Positions 14,957-23,147 of a DNA stretch of 33,328 nucleotides are shown here, piece after piece. The first letter of the stretch is position 1. Each line of letters opens with the position of its first letter. The notes beneath the pieces were generated by a model. That model was not told the origin of the DNA, ran no database searches, and saw only the letters and a list, made by a program, of their open reading frames with translations. The stretch is from Oscillospiraceae bacterium. GTDB taxonomy: Bacteria > Bacillota > Clostridia > Oscillospirales > Ruminococcaceae. The position numbers and the translations under genes were made by a program. Where the stretch lies: NCBI GenBank assembly GCA_017848125.1, contig JAGAJY010000140.1:1-33328 (forward strand). The letters run 5' to 3'.

Positions 14957-15964
14957 TTATCCCATTGTAAAAAATCTTTGTTCAGCGCTGTAGGTTTTGC
15001 CCGGAGCAAGCTCCTCATATCCGCTGAGCTCGGCAGGCATATCAAGATTGGGAGCATTTACCTGTGCGGTCATAGGCTCGGGACAGAAATAGTTCATAAA
15101 GCCGTTGTGATTCCATACTATCCAGAACTTGTAATTTTCATCGACCTCGTTGCAGACCATCTTTCCACTGGCAGTATCTGTCATAATCGTGCCGTGGAAG
15201 GGCTTGCCGTCAAGTGTGAGATTACCGCCCGAATACATATCATTGCATATATCCCTGAGAACAGGACAAGTGCCGTTGACATACTGCTTATCATAATCCG
15301 AAAGCTTTGCTCTCTTGCCTGTGGGAAGCCATTTTGACTTATTGAACAGAATGTGTTCCTCGGCAGGAACCTGAAGCCTGATATTCTCCTGAAGTCCGCC
15401 GTCAACAAAGGGAGCGTTGATAGTGGTATGTGTAGCAATGGAAACAGGCATCATCTTGTCAGACTGATTTATAAGAGTTATCTTATGAGAAAGACCATTT
15501 TCCGAAAGCTCAATTCTTATCTGAACAGTAAATTTAACAGGGAAACAGCTGTAGAAAAAGTCCTTTTCATCATAAACATATTCGTTCACCACATAAGCGC
15601 TCTTGCCTTTTACAGCCATATCCTTAACGGTGTAAGCCCTTTTCTGGATAAAGCCGTGAAGGTGATTTCCGAAGCGCTCCTCATTTACGGGAAAACGGTA
15701 AAGAGCGTCAGATGTACGCAGAAGTCCGCTTTCAAAACGGTTGGGAAGGTAAAGGGTAGGCAGACCCCAGATCTCAGGCGCATTCATTATCTCACCCATA
15801 GAAACGCTTCCGTTGTAGCGGAATATCTCCATTCCTCTCTTGTTATCCCTGAATCTGAGCACATTTGAGCCAAGTCCGTGAGCAACTATTGCATAATAGC
15901 CCCCTGCTGCCAGTTCAACGACCTCTGCTCCCTTGTGAACAGCTTTTCTTGCATAAAGCTCCAT
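14957..15964 (-). CDS. Aldose 1-epimerase family protein
   Basis: This 335-residue beta-sandwich sugar mutarotase-family protein interconverts alpha and beta anomers of aldoses in characterised members. The typical N-terminus (AAGGYYAIVAHGLGSNVLRF), the central acidic and histidine residues (NHLHGFIQKRAYTV; ATHTTINAPF) and the C-terminal FWIVWNHNGFMNYFCPEPMT region fit the family. AAAGGAG lies 7 bases before the ATG. It is the last gene of an operon after the radical SAM gene (19-base gap) and is followed by a strong terminator. Why a mutarotase shares a transcript with NAD genes is not clear. The sugar is unknown. Confidence 0.88.
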   Translation of the reverse strand: MELYARKAVHKGAEVVELAAGGYYAIVAHGLGSNVLRFRDNKRGMEIFRYNGSVSMGEIMNAPEIWGLPTLYLPNRFESGLLRTSDALYRFPVNEERFGNHLHGFIQKRAYTVKDMAVKGKSAYVVNEYVYDEKDFFYSCFPVKFTVQIRIELSENGLSHKITLINQSDKMMPVSIATHTTINAPFVDGGLQENIRLQVPAEEHILFNKSKWLPTGKRAKLSDYDKQYVNGTCPVLRDICNDMYSGGNLTLDGKPFHGTIMTDTASGKMVCNEVDENYKFWIVWNHNGFMNYFCPEPMTAQVNAPNLDMPAELSGYEELAPGKTYSAEQRFFTMG

Positions 15965-15983
15965 ATAAAAAACTCCTTTTATC

Positions 15984-16592
15984 TTATGAATCGTAAGCCC
16001 TTATTCTCAGCGGAATTCCGAGCTTTTCTGCCAATTCACGGCTTTCGTTTATTTCACGCTCCGAAATCACATCAACCACGGTAAACATTACCTGCGGAAC
16101 ATACTTCTTCGAGTCCTCGGCAAATTTAAGCATAGACTCAAAGCTGTCCTCCCATTTCGGACGGGTAACTTTATTGTAATCCTCCCTGCTGCCTGAATTA
16201 AGGCTTATGGATACAACATCAACAGCGCCTTCAAGGCTCGGGGCAGTAGGTCTGCCGTTTATCTTATCCCCCAGACCGTTTGTATTCAGACGGATAACCG
16301 CCTCGGGATAACGTTTTTTCAGCTCTCTGCCGATAAAAGAAACGTCCTCCGCTCTTTCCATAGGCTCACCGTAACCGCAGAATACTATTTCCACCGTGCC
16401 TGTCATATCATATTTATCAAACTCTGCAAGGACCTCCTCACAGGTGGGTTCTCTTTCAAGCCACAGGCTGTCGCTGCCGTAAGCGCCGTCACCGTTCTGA
16501 CGGATACAGAATGTACAGCTGCAGGGACAGCGGTTTGTGAGATTTATGTACAGCTTGTCCCCTACTCGGTAAACAAATGTTAGACTTTTCAA
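15984..16592 (-). CDS. Small radical SAM protein (TatD-associated type)
   Basis: This compact 202-residue radical SAM protein has the cluster motif C22-x3-C26-x2-C29 in NRCPCSCTFCI, with an extra cysteine at 24 inside the motif. It resembles the short radical SAM family often found beside TatD nuclease genes (compare TIGR04038). No tatD is visible here. The glycine-rich FCGYGEPMER segment is the SAM-binding GGE-like motif, and the RLNTNGLGDKINGR segment follows. The start is TTG 16592, 15 bases after the nadC stop, with AAGGAAA overlapping that stop; the 10-base spacing is long. The reaction is unknown. Lack of an extra iron-sulfur C-terminal domain argues against a peptide-maturing SPASM enzyme. 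Confidence 0.85.
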   Translation of the reverse strand: MKSLTFVYRVGDKLYINLTNRCPCSCTFCIRQNGDGAYGSDSLWLEREPTCEEVLAEFDKYDMTGTVEIVFCGYGEPMERAEDVSFIGRELKKRYPEAVIRLNTNGLGDKINGRPTAPSLEGAVDVVSISLNSGSREDYNKVTRPKWEDSFESMLKFAEDSKKYVPQVMFTVVDVISEREINESRELAEKLGIPLRIRAYDS

Positions 16593-16607
16593 ATTTATGT
16601 GTTTCCT

Positions 16608-17447
16608 TTACTTTCTGATTTTAAGGGAAATGTCAAACGCCTGAACTGAATGAGTTATTGCACCTACGGAAATAATATCCACTCCTGTTGCGGCAACAGC
16701 AGCAACGGTGTTTATATTGATATTGCCCGAAGCCTCCAGAACAGCCTTGCCGTCAGCAAGCTTAACGCACTCGGTCATATCCTCGGGAGTCATATTGTCA
16801 AGCATAATAACATCTGCATTGCAGCCAAGAGCCTCAATAAGCTCCTCCTTGTTTCTTACCTCGACCTCGATCTTAGCCATATGACCTATTTTCTTTTTAA
16901 GCGCCGAAACAGCACCTGTTATAGAGCCGTATGCGTCAATGTGATTATCCTTGAGCATAGCCGCATCGGAAAGGTTGTATCTGTGATTTCTTCCGCCGCC
17001 TGCTGTAACAGCATACTTTTCAAGAGCTCTCAGTCCGGGAAGAGTCTTTCTTGTATCAACAATAGAAGCCTTTGTGCCTGCACAAGCCTCAACAAGCTTG
17101 TTTGTGGCAGTGGCAACGCCTGACATATGCTGGAGAATGTTGAGAGAGGTTCTCTCTGCTTTGAGAACAGAACGTGTTCTGCCCTCAACTCTCGCAATAA
17201 CGTCACCCTTTTTGACCTTTTCGCCGTCGTGAATGAAAACCTCGCACTTTACAGAGCTGTCAATAAATGTAAATGTTCTGAGAGCGCAGTCTATTCCCGC
17301 AAGCACTCCCTCCGCCTTTGAAACAAATTCAGCAACGGAAATATCGTCCTCGGGAATAAGAAGGTCTGTTGCAAGGTCGATATAATTTATATCCTCAGAC
17401 AGCGCATTCTTTATAACGCCGTCAATGTAAAAATCGGGTAAAAGCAT
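16608..17447 (-). CDS. nadC: Nicotinate-nucleotide pyrophosphorylase, carboxylating (quinolinate phosphoribosyltransferase)
   Basis: The enzyme makes nicotinate mononucleotide from quinolinate and phosphoribosyl pyrophosphate, the entry to de novo NAD synthesis. The 279 residues match the usual family length. Visible motifs are RTSLNILQHMSGVAT (about 99-113), DTRKTLPGLR (131-140), the GGGRNHRYNL phosphoribosyl-binding segment (150-159), KDNHI, and the C-terminal EASGNININTV and VDIISVGAITHS. ATG 17447 has AAAGGAAAG upstream. It lies 24 bases after the sirtuin gene and 15 before the radical SAM gene. The usual partners nadA and nadB are absent here and must lie elsewhere, or quinolinate is imported. 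Confidence 0.95.
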   Translation of the reverse strand: MLLPDFYIDGVIKNALSEDINYIDLATDLLIPEDDISVAEFVSKAEGVLAGIDCALRTFTFIDSSVKCEVFIHDGEKVKKGDVIARVEGRTRSVLKAERTSLNILQHMSGVATATNKLVEACAGTKASIVDTRKTLPGLRALEKYAVTAGGGRNHRYNLSDAAMLKDNHIDAYGSITGAVSALKKKIGHMAKIEVEVRNKEELIEALGCNADVIMLDNMTPEDMTECVKLADGKAVLEASGNININTVAAVAATGVDIISVGAITHSVQAFDISLKIRK

Positions 17448-17471
17448 TTTATTTCTTTCCTTTCGGGTAAT

Positions 17472-18203
17472 TTAACCTATACAATAATCAAGTGTTTCGC
17501 CTATGCTTTCGGGGATAAGCAGGTCTGCACGCTCATCAAACTGAGTTGCACTCTTGTTGATAAGAACAAGCTTGTTTCCGTGATAGTAGTCGATAAGACC
17601 GCTTGCGGGATAAACCGACAGAGAAGTTCCGCCGATAATAAGCATATCGCAGTTTTCTATAGCCTCTATCGCACCGTTCACTATAGTCTGATTCAGCCCC
17701 TCCTGATAAAGCACCACATCAGGCTTTAAAAGCCCCTCGCACTGAGTACACTGGGGAATATAAGGAAAATCCTTTATGTACTGAGCGTCGTGGAGAGCAC
17801 CGCAGCGGACGCAGTAATTTCTGTGAACTGAGCCGTGAAGCTCATAAACCACCTGACTTCCTGCCGCCTGATGCAGTCCGTCGATATTCTGGGTAACCAC
17901 CGCTTTGAGCTTTCCTCTGCGTTCAAGCTCCGCAAGGGCAAGGTGAGCCTTATTGGGCTTTGCGTCAAGATAAAGCATCTTGTCCTTGTAAAACTCATAG
18001 AATTCGCTTATATTATTGCAGAAGAAAGTACGGCTGAGAATAGTTTCGGGAGGATACTTGTATTTCATATTGTAAAGACCGTCCACGCTGCGAAAATCGG
18101 GGATCCCGCTCTCAGTGGAAACGCCTGCGCCTCCGAAAAATACTATATTGTCAGAGCTGTCTATCCATTCCTTTAGCTGAACGGTACTTTCGGTAACTGC
18201 CAA
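17472..18203 (-). CDS. cobB: NAD-dependent protein deacetylase (sirtuin)
   Basis: This 243-residue Sir2-type enzyme removes acetyl or other acyl groups from protein lysines while consuming NAD. It contains GAGVSTESGIPDFR (25-38), TQNIDGLHQAAG (104-115), catalytic H123 in ELHGSVH, and zinc ligands C131, C134, C152 and C155, followed by GGTSLSVYPASGL. I place the start at TTG 18203, 9 bases after AAAGGA. The in-frame ATG at 18242 overlaps a TATAAT box, so it would not be transcribed, and the shorter protein matches usual sirtuin N-termini. It heads an operon with nadC, pairing NAD use with NAD supply. Confidence 0.92.
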   Translation of the reverse strand: MAVTESTVQLKEWIDSSDNIVFFGGAGVSTESGIPDFRSVDGLYNMKYKYPPETILSRTFFCNNISEFYEFYKDKMLYLDAKPNKAHLALAELERRGKLKAVVTQNIDGLHQAAGSQVVYELHGSVHRNYCVRCGALHDAQYIKDFPYIPQCTQCEGLLKPDVVLYQEGLNQTIVNGAIEAIENCDMLIIGGTSLSVYPASGLIDYYHGNKLVLINKSATQFDERADLLIPESIGETLDYCIG

Positions 18204-18240
18204 TGAGATCAATCCTTTCTGCGTGGAGCTATATAAATTC

Positions 18241-18269
18241 ATTATATCATATTCTTTCGGAAATTTCTA
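18241..18269 (-). promoter_or_regulatory. Promoter of the sirtuin-nadC operon
   Basis: On the minus strand, TAGAAA (18264-18269) and a perfect TATAAT (18241-18246) are separated by 17 bp. The -35 is a moderate match (4 of 6). The predicted start near 18234 is downstream of the ATG at 18242 and supports the TTG start. Confidence 0.55.
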
Positions 18270-18329
18270 CTGTTTTTTGAAATTTTTACAAAAAAATTTT
18301 CACGCAGAATAATAATGTCAAACAGCTTA

Positions 18330-19199
18330 TTATTTTATAGCTTTAAGCAGAATAAGCGACAGCAGAACAGTTCCTGCCGAAAGCACAAAGGGCAGTATAA
18401 AGTCCTTTTTATGGGGATTCAGAGATTTTACCGCCGATTCATACGCTTCCTCTGTCTCCTCCTCCGATATGCTCAGACTGCCCGATACAGCCGTGCCTGC
18501 ACTTGCCGATATATCATATCCGTATGCCGAAAGCTCCTCAGCTTCGGGGGCGGAAGCGAATATCCAGCAGTTGTCGTACCTTTCTCCGCCCTTGCAGATA
18601 TATCTGTAAATATACACCCACACATTTCCCTTTTCATCAGTCCAGCAGCGGTCACCAAGCTCCTGTTTCTCAAAGGGATAAGTTTCTCTTGTGTATGCCT
18701 TATCCGCAGGAACACGTCCGCAGATCCTGCCCATAGGATATTCCCACAGAATAACTTCATTTTGAGGAATAAATCCGTCAAGCTCACCGTTATAATCCGT
18801 CATCTCAGGATCGTGTTCATCAATAAAGGTGAATACATTGTATATCTCCGAAAGCTTATCCTTTTCTATCCAGCCGTCCTTGCGTTCATCACTGTTATCT
18901 GCAAACCAAAACGAACAGCAGCACCATTCTACCCCATTTTCATCTGTATAGACAAAGCCCGAATAAACCGTTTCACCCTTTTTCACTTCACCGTTTTTCA
19001 CCGAATCGAGAGGCGTTTCCAGCAGAGGACTGTCCTCCCTGACCTCAAAGCTTCTCCAGCTGATAAATTCACATTCTCTCGGATTATCATGATAAAACTG
19101 ATTTGCAGGCTCTGCAATTGCGTCAGCAAAAACAGCCTTGCCCCCAAAAACAGAAAGCAAAGCAATACACAGAAAGACACATATCATTATCCTTTTCAT
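18330..19199 (-). CDS. Exported, C-terminally membrane-anchored protein of unknown function
   Basis: I do not recognise a characterised family. The 289-residue protein has a signal peptide (about 1-25, ending AVFADA) and a mature part rich in Trp, Tyr, Cys and acidic residues. Repeated glycine-turn segments such as YTDENGVEWCCCSFWFAD and WTDEKGNVWVYIYRY look like SH3-type beta domains. A Ser/Glu stretch (about 240-265) and a C-terminal membrane helix (about 268-287) ending in a lysine follow. GGAGGTGCATT precedes ATG 19199. It is the third gene of a cluster with a transporter and a four-helix protein, with a 16-base gap. The cysteine-rich outer face suggests disulfides or ligand binding, but this is a guess. 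Confidence 0.8.
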   Translation of the reverse strand: MKRIMICVFLCIALLSVFGGKAVFADAIAEPANQFYHDNPRECEFISWRSFEVREDSPLLETPLDSVKNGEVKKGETVYSGFVYTDENGVEWCCCSFWFADNSDERKDGWIEKDKLSEIYNVFTFIDEHDPEMTDYNGELDGFIPQNEVILWEYPMGRICGRVPADKAYTRETYPFEKQELGDRCWTDEKGNVWVYIYRYICKGGERYDNCWIFASAPEAEELSAYGYDISASAGTAVSGSLSISEEETEEAYESAVKSLNPHKKDFILPFVLSAGTVLLSLILLKAIK

Positions 19200-19215
19200 A
19201 ATGCACCTCCGAAAA

Positions 19216-19569
19216 TCAGAATATCAGCCCTATTATTACACCCACTGTATATGAAAAAGCATTAGCCCCGAAAGAAAACAGAAAGGGTCTTTTTATATCC
19301 GTCCGAACACTGTAAACATAGCCCTCTGCCGCAAATGCGCCTGCTTCAAGAGCGAGTATTATAATGCTCATAGCTGCCCCGTGAAGCCCCAGCCCATATG
19401 CACAGAAGCCGTGAACTGCATTTACAAGGGGATTCGTAAGAAGATTTGCAAGCAGCATTATAAGCTGCCCTCTTACACTTCGCACTCCGAAAGCAAGTCC
19501 GAATATCCCCTCGATAACTATTGTCAGCAAAAGAGCTGTACCCATTGAATAAATCAACTCAGCCGTCAC
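19216..19569 (-). CDS. Small integral membrane protein of unknown function
   Basis: The 117-residue protein is almost entirely hydrophobic, with about four membrane helices: MGTALLLTIVIEGIFGLAF, a second around LIMLLANLLTNPLVNAVHG, a third around GLHGAAMSIIILALEAGAF, and a fourth ending VGVIIGLIF. A conserved-looking glutamate (ALEAGAFAAEGYVY) sits inside the third helix. The start is GTG 19569, overlapping the MFS stop by 11 bases, with GGAAGGAAG about 7 bases upstream. I know no function. Overlap with the MFS gene and close spacing to the exported protein suggest the three act together. Confidence 0.75.
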   Translation of the reverse strand: MTAELIYSMGTALLLTIVIEGIFGLAFGVRSVRGQLIMLLANLLTNPLVNAVHGFCAYGLGLHGAAMSIIILALEAGAFAAEGYVYSVRTDIKRPFLFSFGANAFSYTVGVIIGLIF

Positions 19570-20602
19570 TGTTTTTCTTCCTTCCCATAATCAAAAAGCC
19601 CGTCAGAAGCATTGCCGCCGAAGCAATGCAGAGAATACACATAATCCCTCTGCTTATCTGTGCTTGACTGTCCCATAAATACACAGGCAGAAAGCCCAGA
19701 AACAAAGCAAAGGTCAGAAGTCCGAAGGAAAAGCCTCTGCCTCCTCTGAAAATATCAGCCGCACCTCTGAGAGTCATAGGCATTGACATATTGAAAAGCA
19801 GCACCGCCGCAAGCCCGAATATCATTTTATCAGACAGCAGATACAATAAAGCCGCCCCGCACAATGATACAGCCGCCGCAGACTTTTTACCGAAGCAGTC
19901 CGAAGCAAAGCCGCCCAGTGCCTTTCCCATCGCCGCCGCAAGCACAGCCGCAAATGCCGCAGAAGCCGTTGTCTTCCATTCAAGCTGCAGTGCAAAGCCT
20001 CCGAAGCTTCTGATGATTACAACGGTAAAAAATAAAATTGCCGCAAAAACAGCCCTTGAATCTGTCTTTGTCGTAAAAAACTCCGACGCAGGCTCGCCCG
20101 ATCTGCTGTCCGATTTGAATATGTAAGGAGCCGCAAAAATCACCGCCGCCGAAACAGCCATTGCAAGCATAGGAAATACGCAGGATATTTCTCCCCCGTT
20201 TGCCCATAAAGTACCGAGATACAGCCCGATAGCTCCCGGAGATACAAATATCCCCAGAGCGGAAGAATCCTCGAATTTATCCAGCACATAAACTCCCCCG
20301 CCTGCGTGAAAAAGAGCGTTTCCCACTCCCGAAAGAACTGCCGCAGGGGTGAAAAGACTGCCGAAAGCCGTGAAATAGGAAATGAGAATAAGTCCGCAGC
20401 CCAATGAAGCCATACGATGACCGCCGCCGAATCTGTCAAGAAGTATTCCTATAGGCATCTGAAGGGCAAAGGCACAAAAGTTGTACAGCAGAATATTCTC
20501 ACTCTGCCCGTTGTAGGCATATCGCAGAATCAGAAAGGCACAGGACAGATCAACAAGAAAATGAGCGGCTGAATATACTGCGGTTATAGCCTTTTTTTCC
20601 AC
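19559..20602 (-). CDS. Major facilitator superfamily transporter
   Basis: This 347-residue membrane protein has 11-12 helices. The segment GVGNALFHAGGGVYVL resembles the fosmidomycin-resistance-like branch of the MFS, and the loop LDRFGGGHRMASLGCG after helix 2 fits the MFS A-motif position in weakened form. The length is short for the superfamily (usually near 400). The start is GTG 20602 behind AAGGGGGG; an overlapping ATG two bases earlier is out of frame and soon stops. It begins a three-gene set. The substrate is unknown. Drug efflux is only one of several possibilities. Confidence 0.85.
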   Translation of the reverse strand: MEKKAITAVYSAAHFLVDLSCAFLILRYAYNGQSENILLYNFCAFALQMPIGILLDRFGGGHRMASLGCGLILISYFTAFGSLFTPAAVLSGVGNALFHAGGGVYVLDKFEDSSALGIFVSPGAIGLYLGTLWANGGEISCVFPMLAMAVSAAVIFAAPYIFKSDSRSGEPASEFFTTKTDSRAVFAAILFFTVVIIRSFGGFALQLEWKTTASAAFAAVLAAAMGKALGGFASDCFGKKSAAAVSLCGAALLYLLSDKMIFGLAAVLLFNMSMPMTLRGAADIFRGGRGFSFGLLTFALFLGFLPVYLWDSQAQISRGIMCILCIASAAMLLTGFLIMGRKKNSDG

Positions 20603-20695
20603 ATTCTTCCCCCCTTATAAGTAATACAATTCACACTTGCCAATAATTTCACTCTAAAAAATTATTGTAGCTTTCAACAAATCTCAGACGAACAT

Positions 20696-21478
20696 TCAGA
20701 CAAAATGCCACATAGGACCGTTCCCTTTTCCAAGATCAAGCCCTGCACCAATAACAGCGGATATGTATTTCTTTGCCGATGCTACAGCTTCATTTATGCT
20801 CTTTCCCTCCGCAAGTCCGCAGGCAATTGCCGAGGAAAGGGTACAGCCTGTTCCGTGATTGTTGCTGCTTGCTATTCGTCCGGCTGTAAAATGCTCGGTT
20901 TTACCGTCATAAACCAGAACATCGTGAGCCTCGCCGTCAAGATGACCGCCCTTTACAAGCACCGCCGCACCCGATTCACCGTACAGCAGAGCCGCCGCCC
21001 TTTCCATATCCTCTGCACAGCTTATTTTCATTCCGCAAAGCTTCTCTGCTTCGGGAATATTCGGGGTAATAATATCGGCTATCGGCATAAGCCTTTCTCT
21101 GAAAAGCCTTACACCCTTGTCATCAAGAAGCTGTCTGCCGCTTGTGGACATAATGACCGTATCGCAGACAATATTCACCGCCCTGTAGGCTTTAAGCATA
21201 TCTGCGATTATTTTCACATTTTCACCGTTCATCATCATACCTATCTTAACAGCGTCAGGAAAAATATCCTCAAATACCGCTTCAAGCTGTCCCCTCATCA
21301 TCTCAGGCGATACAGCCTCGGCAAGTGAAACTCCCATAGTATTCTGAGCGGTGACTGCGGTTATAGCTGTCATTGCATAGTGACCGTGAGCGGAAATTGT
21401 CTTTATATCCGCCTGTATCCCTGCACCGCCTATTGAATCCGAGCCTGCACAGGCAAGTATTTTCTTTATCTCCTTCAC
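20696..21478 (-). CDS. thiD: Hydroxymethylpyrimidine/phosphomethylpyrimidine kinase
   Basis: The enzyme phosphorylates hydroxymethylpyrimidine twice to supply the pyrimidine half of thiamine. The 260-residue ribokinase-like protein begins with the family signature ACAGSDSIGGAGIQADIKT (10-28). LVKGGHLDGEAHDVL and the anion-hole/catalytic segment NNHGTGCTLSSAIA complete it. The start is GTG 21478, forming a 4-base overlap (GTGA) with the thiE stop, with GAGGAGG 6 bases upstream. It forms an operon with thiE. No thiC or thiG is nearby, so salvage of pyrimidine precursors is as likely a role as full synthesis. Confidence 0.94.
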   Translation of the reverse strand: MKEIKKILACAGSDSIGGAGIQADIKTISAHGHYAMTAITAVTAQNTMGVSLAEAVSPEMMRGQLEAVFEDIFPDAVKIGMMMNGENVKIIADMLKAYRAVNIVCDTVIMSTSGRQLLDDKGVRLFRERLMPIADIITPNIPEAEKLCGMKISCAEDMERAAALLYGESGAAVLVKGGHLDGEAHDVLVYDGKTEHFTAGRIASSNNHGTGCTLSSAIACGLAEGKSINEAVASAKKYISAVIGAGLDLGKGNGPMWHFV

Positions 21479-22110
21479 AGCACAGCCTCCTCTGCGGCTG
21501 TTTTAAGCTCCTTTGCCGCCGTAATAATGCCCTCAGCTGTCTGACTTGAAAACAATGCGGATACTACAGCAATCCCCTTTATTCCGCTTCCTCTGAGCTT
21601 TACGGCATTATCTATGCCGATACCGCCTATTGCACATACGGGGATATTAACGGAGGAGCATATTTCTTTCAGCTCATCAAAGGAAATTCCCTTTGCATCG
21701 GGCTTTGTAGGCGATGTAAACACCGCTCCGCTTCCAAGATAATCTGCCCCCGATTTTTCAGCGGCTACAGCCTGCGAAACAGTCTTTGCCGTAACGCCTA
21801 TTATTGCCTTATCTCCGAGAATACGCCTTGCTTCATAGGGAGAACAGTCAGTCTGACCCAGATGAACACCGTCCGCTCCCGATTCAAGAGCCACCCCGAC
21901 ATTATCGTTTATTATCAGAGGAATATTGTATTTTCTTGTTATCCTCAACGCAATTTTTGCCTTTTGAATGTAATCATCATCGGAAATATTCTTTTCTCTG
22001 AGCTGAATCATAGTTGCACCGCCAAGAACAGCCGCTTCAAGCTGAGATTCAAGGCTCATGCTGTCAAATGCGCTGTCTGTTATTCCGTAAAGCAGAAGCT
22101 TTTTTTCCAT
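21475..22110 (-). CDS. thiE: Thiamine-phosphate synthase
   Basis: The enzyme joins hydroxymethylpyrimidine diphosphate to thiazole phosphate. It is a 211-residue TIM barrel with TMIQLREK (33-40), IINDN (67-71), GVHLGQTD (81-88), GSGAVFTSPTK (126-136) and the glycine-rich phosphate loop CAIGGIGIDN. I use ATG 22110, with GAAAGGG 8 bases upstream. The longer in-frame ORF would start inside the leader hairpin. The stop overlaps the GTG of thiD, the next gene in thiamine synthesis. The leader carries a stable hairpin but no recognisable TPP riboswitch. Confidence 0.94.
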   Translation of the reverse strand: MEKKLLLYGITDSAFDSMSLESQLEAAVLGGATMIQLREKNISDDDYIQKAKIALRITRKYNIPLIINDNVGVALESGADGVHLGQTDCSPYEARRILGDKAIIGVTAKTVSQAVAAEKSGADYLGSGAVFTSPTKPDAKGISFDELKEICSSVNIPVCAIGGIGIDNAVKLRGSGIKGIAVVSALFSSQTAEGIITAAKELKTAAEEAVL

Positions 22111-22137
22111 AATAAAAACCCTTTCTATGTAAATAAC

Positions 22138-22163
22138 TGCACCGTACAAAGGTGTACGGTGCA
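22138..22163 (-). other. Stable hairpin in the thiE leader
   Basis: Two perfect 11-base arms TGCACCGTACA (22138-22148) and TGTACGGTGCA (22153-22163) enclose the 4-base loop AAGG. It lies 28 bases upstream of the thiE start and about 90 bases after the LysR gene. No run of T follows it on either strand, so it is a poor intrinsic terminator. A leader hairpin, mRNA-processing site or protein operator are the alternatives. Confidence 0.6.
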
Positions 22164-22251
22164 TAGTTTAAAATGTTCATACTGTAAATATTTATGATAA
22201 TTGTGCTGTCATACCTCGAAGCAGTTTCAGCAGAATACTGATAATCTGTAA

Positions 22252-23124
22252 TTACTTCCCCGAAAACTGTGCCAGCCGCTCACAAAGGAAGCTGTAAAAA
22301 TCGCATATCACCGCCGATTCAGTGTTATTGCAGATAACCGTAAGCTCTCTGCGGCAGTCGGGATATGAAACGGGAAGAAGAATAACATTGTCCGAATTTA
22401 TATTTCCCCAGCTGTATGCGGGCCAGAAGCCGATACCCATTCCTGCACCTATAAGCCCTCTTACTGTTGACGGCGAATCGCTCTCAAACACCACCTCGGG
22501 AGTAAAGCCCACAATCCTGCAAAATGACTCACAGATATTATGAAAGGGCTTTGAGCCTGAAAGACTTATAAATCCGTTATTCCTTACATCAGAAAGCCTG
22601 ACCGAAGAAAGCCCCGAATAGCGTGAATCCGACGGCACGGCAAGCCGTATCTCCTCGCTGAAGCTTCTGCACATACTGCCCTTTGGTATCATCGGAGGAT
22701 TTCCGGGAAGATTTGAGGAAATAATACAGTCACACTCCCCCTCGTCCTCACTCTGTCGCAGATGAAAGATAATATCGGGGTTTGTACGCTTGTACTCGAT
22801 TATCAGCTCAGTGATAAGCTCGGAAGCGGCGAGAATGTTTACCCTGATATTCTTCCCCTCAAACTCGGTTATCCTCATAAGCTCCTCAGGAATACGGTCA
22901 ATGGTTTTAAGCACACCGTCCAGCTGCTTGTAAAGATATTCACCGCAGGGACTCAGAGCAATGCTCCTTCCTCTGCGTACAAACAGCTTTACACCAAGCT
23001 CATTTTCAAGCCTGCGTACAGACTGCGTAAGAGCAGGCTGAGCAATGTGAAGCTTTTCCGCCGCTCTGGTGATATGACCGCACTGGGCAGCAGTATAGAA
23101 GTATTTCAGCTGAGTAAGTTCCAT
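22252..23124 (-). CDS. LysR family transcriptional regulator
   Basis: This 290-residue regulator has the N-terminal winged helix-turn-helix (1-60: LKYFYTAAQCGHITRAAEKL, then QPALTQSVRRLENELGVKLF) and a periplasmic-binding-protein-like ligand domain (about 90-285). LysR proteins usually activate a neighbouring gene and repress themselves. The ATG at 23124 has only a weak ribosome binding site (ACGG). Three ATATGA-type repeats lie just upstream. Candidate targets are its own promoter, the thioesterase gene upstream and thiE-thiD downstream; the ligand is unknown. Confidence 0.92.
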   Translation of the reverse strand: MELTQLKYFYTAAQCGHITRAAEKLHIAQPALTQSVRRLENELGVKLFVRRGRSIALSPCGEYLYKQLDGVLKTIDRIPEELMRITEFEGKNIRVNILAASELITELIIEYKRTNPDIIFHLRQSEDEGECDCIISSNLPGNPPMIPKGSMCRSFSEEIRLAVPSDSRYSGLSSVRLSDVRNNGFISLSGSKPFHNICESFCRIVGFTPEVVFESDSPSTVRGLIGAGMGIGFWPAYSWGNINSDNVILLPVSYPDCRRELTVICNNTESAVICDFYSFLCERLAQFSGK

Positions 23125-23147
23125 ATTGATTACCGTCTTTCAATAAA

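Noticed and set aside
18315..19265. Plus-strand frame (316 codons) longer than the minus-strand exported-protein gene it covers
   Set aside because: The minus-strand gene has a signal peptide, a GGAGG ribosome binding site, a membrane anchor and operon spacing. The plus frame has none of these.
20614..20643. Promoter TTGGCA-18-TATAAG before the MFS gene
   Set aside because: The -10 box overlaps the likely ribosome binding site, which would leave it out of the transcript, and the 18-bp spacing is not ideal.
22165..22251. Possible TPP riboswitch before thiE
   Set aside because: None of the conserved THI-element motifs is visible on either strand, only the hairpin at 22138-22163.
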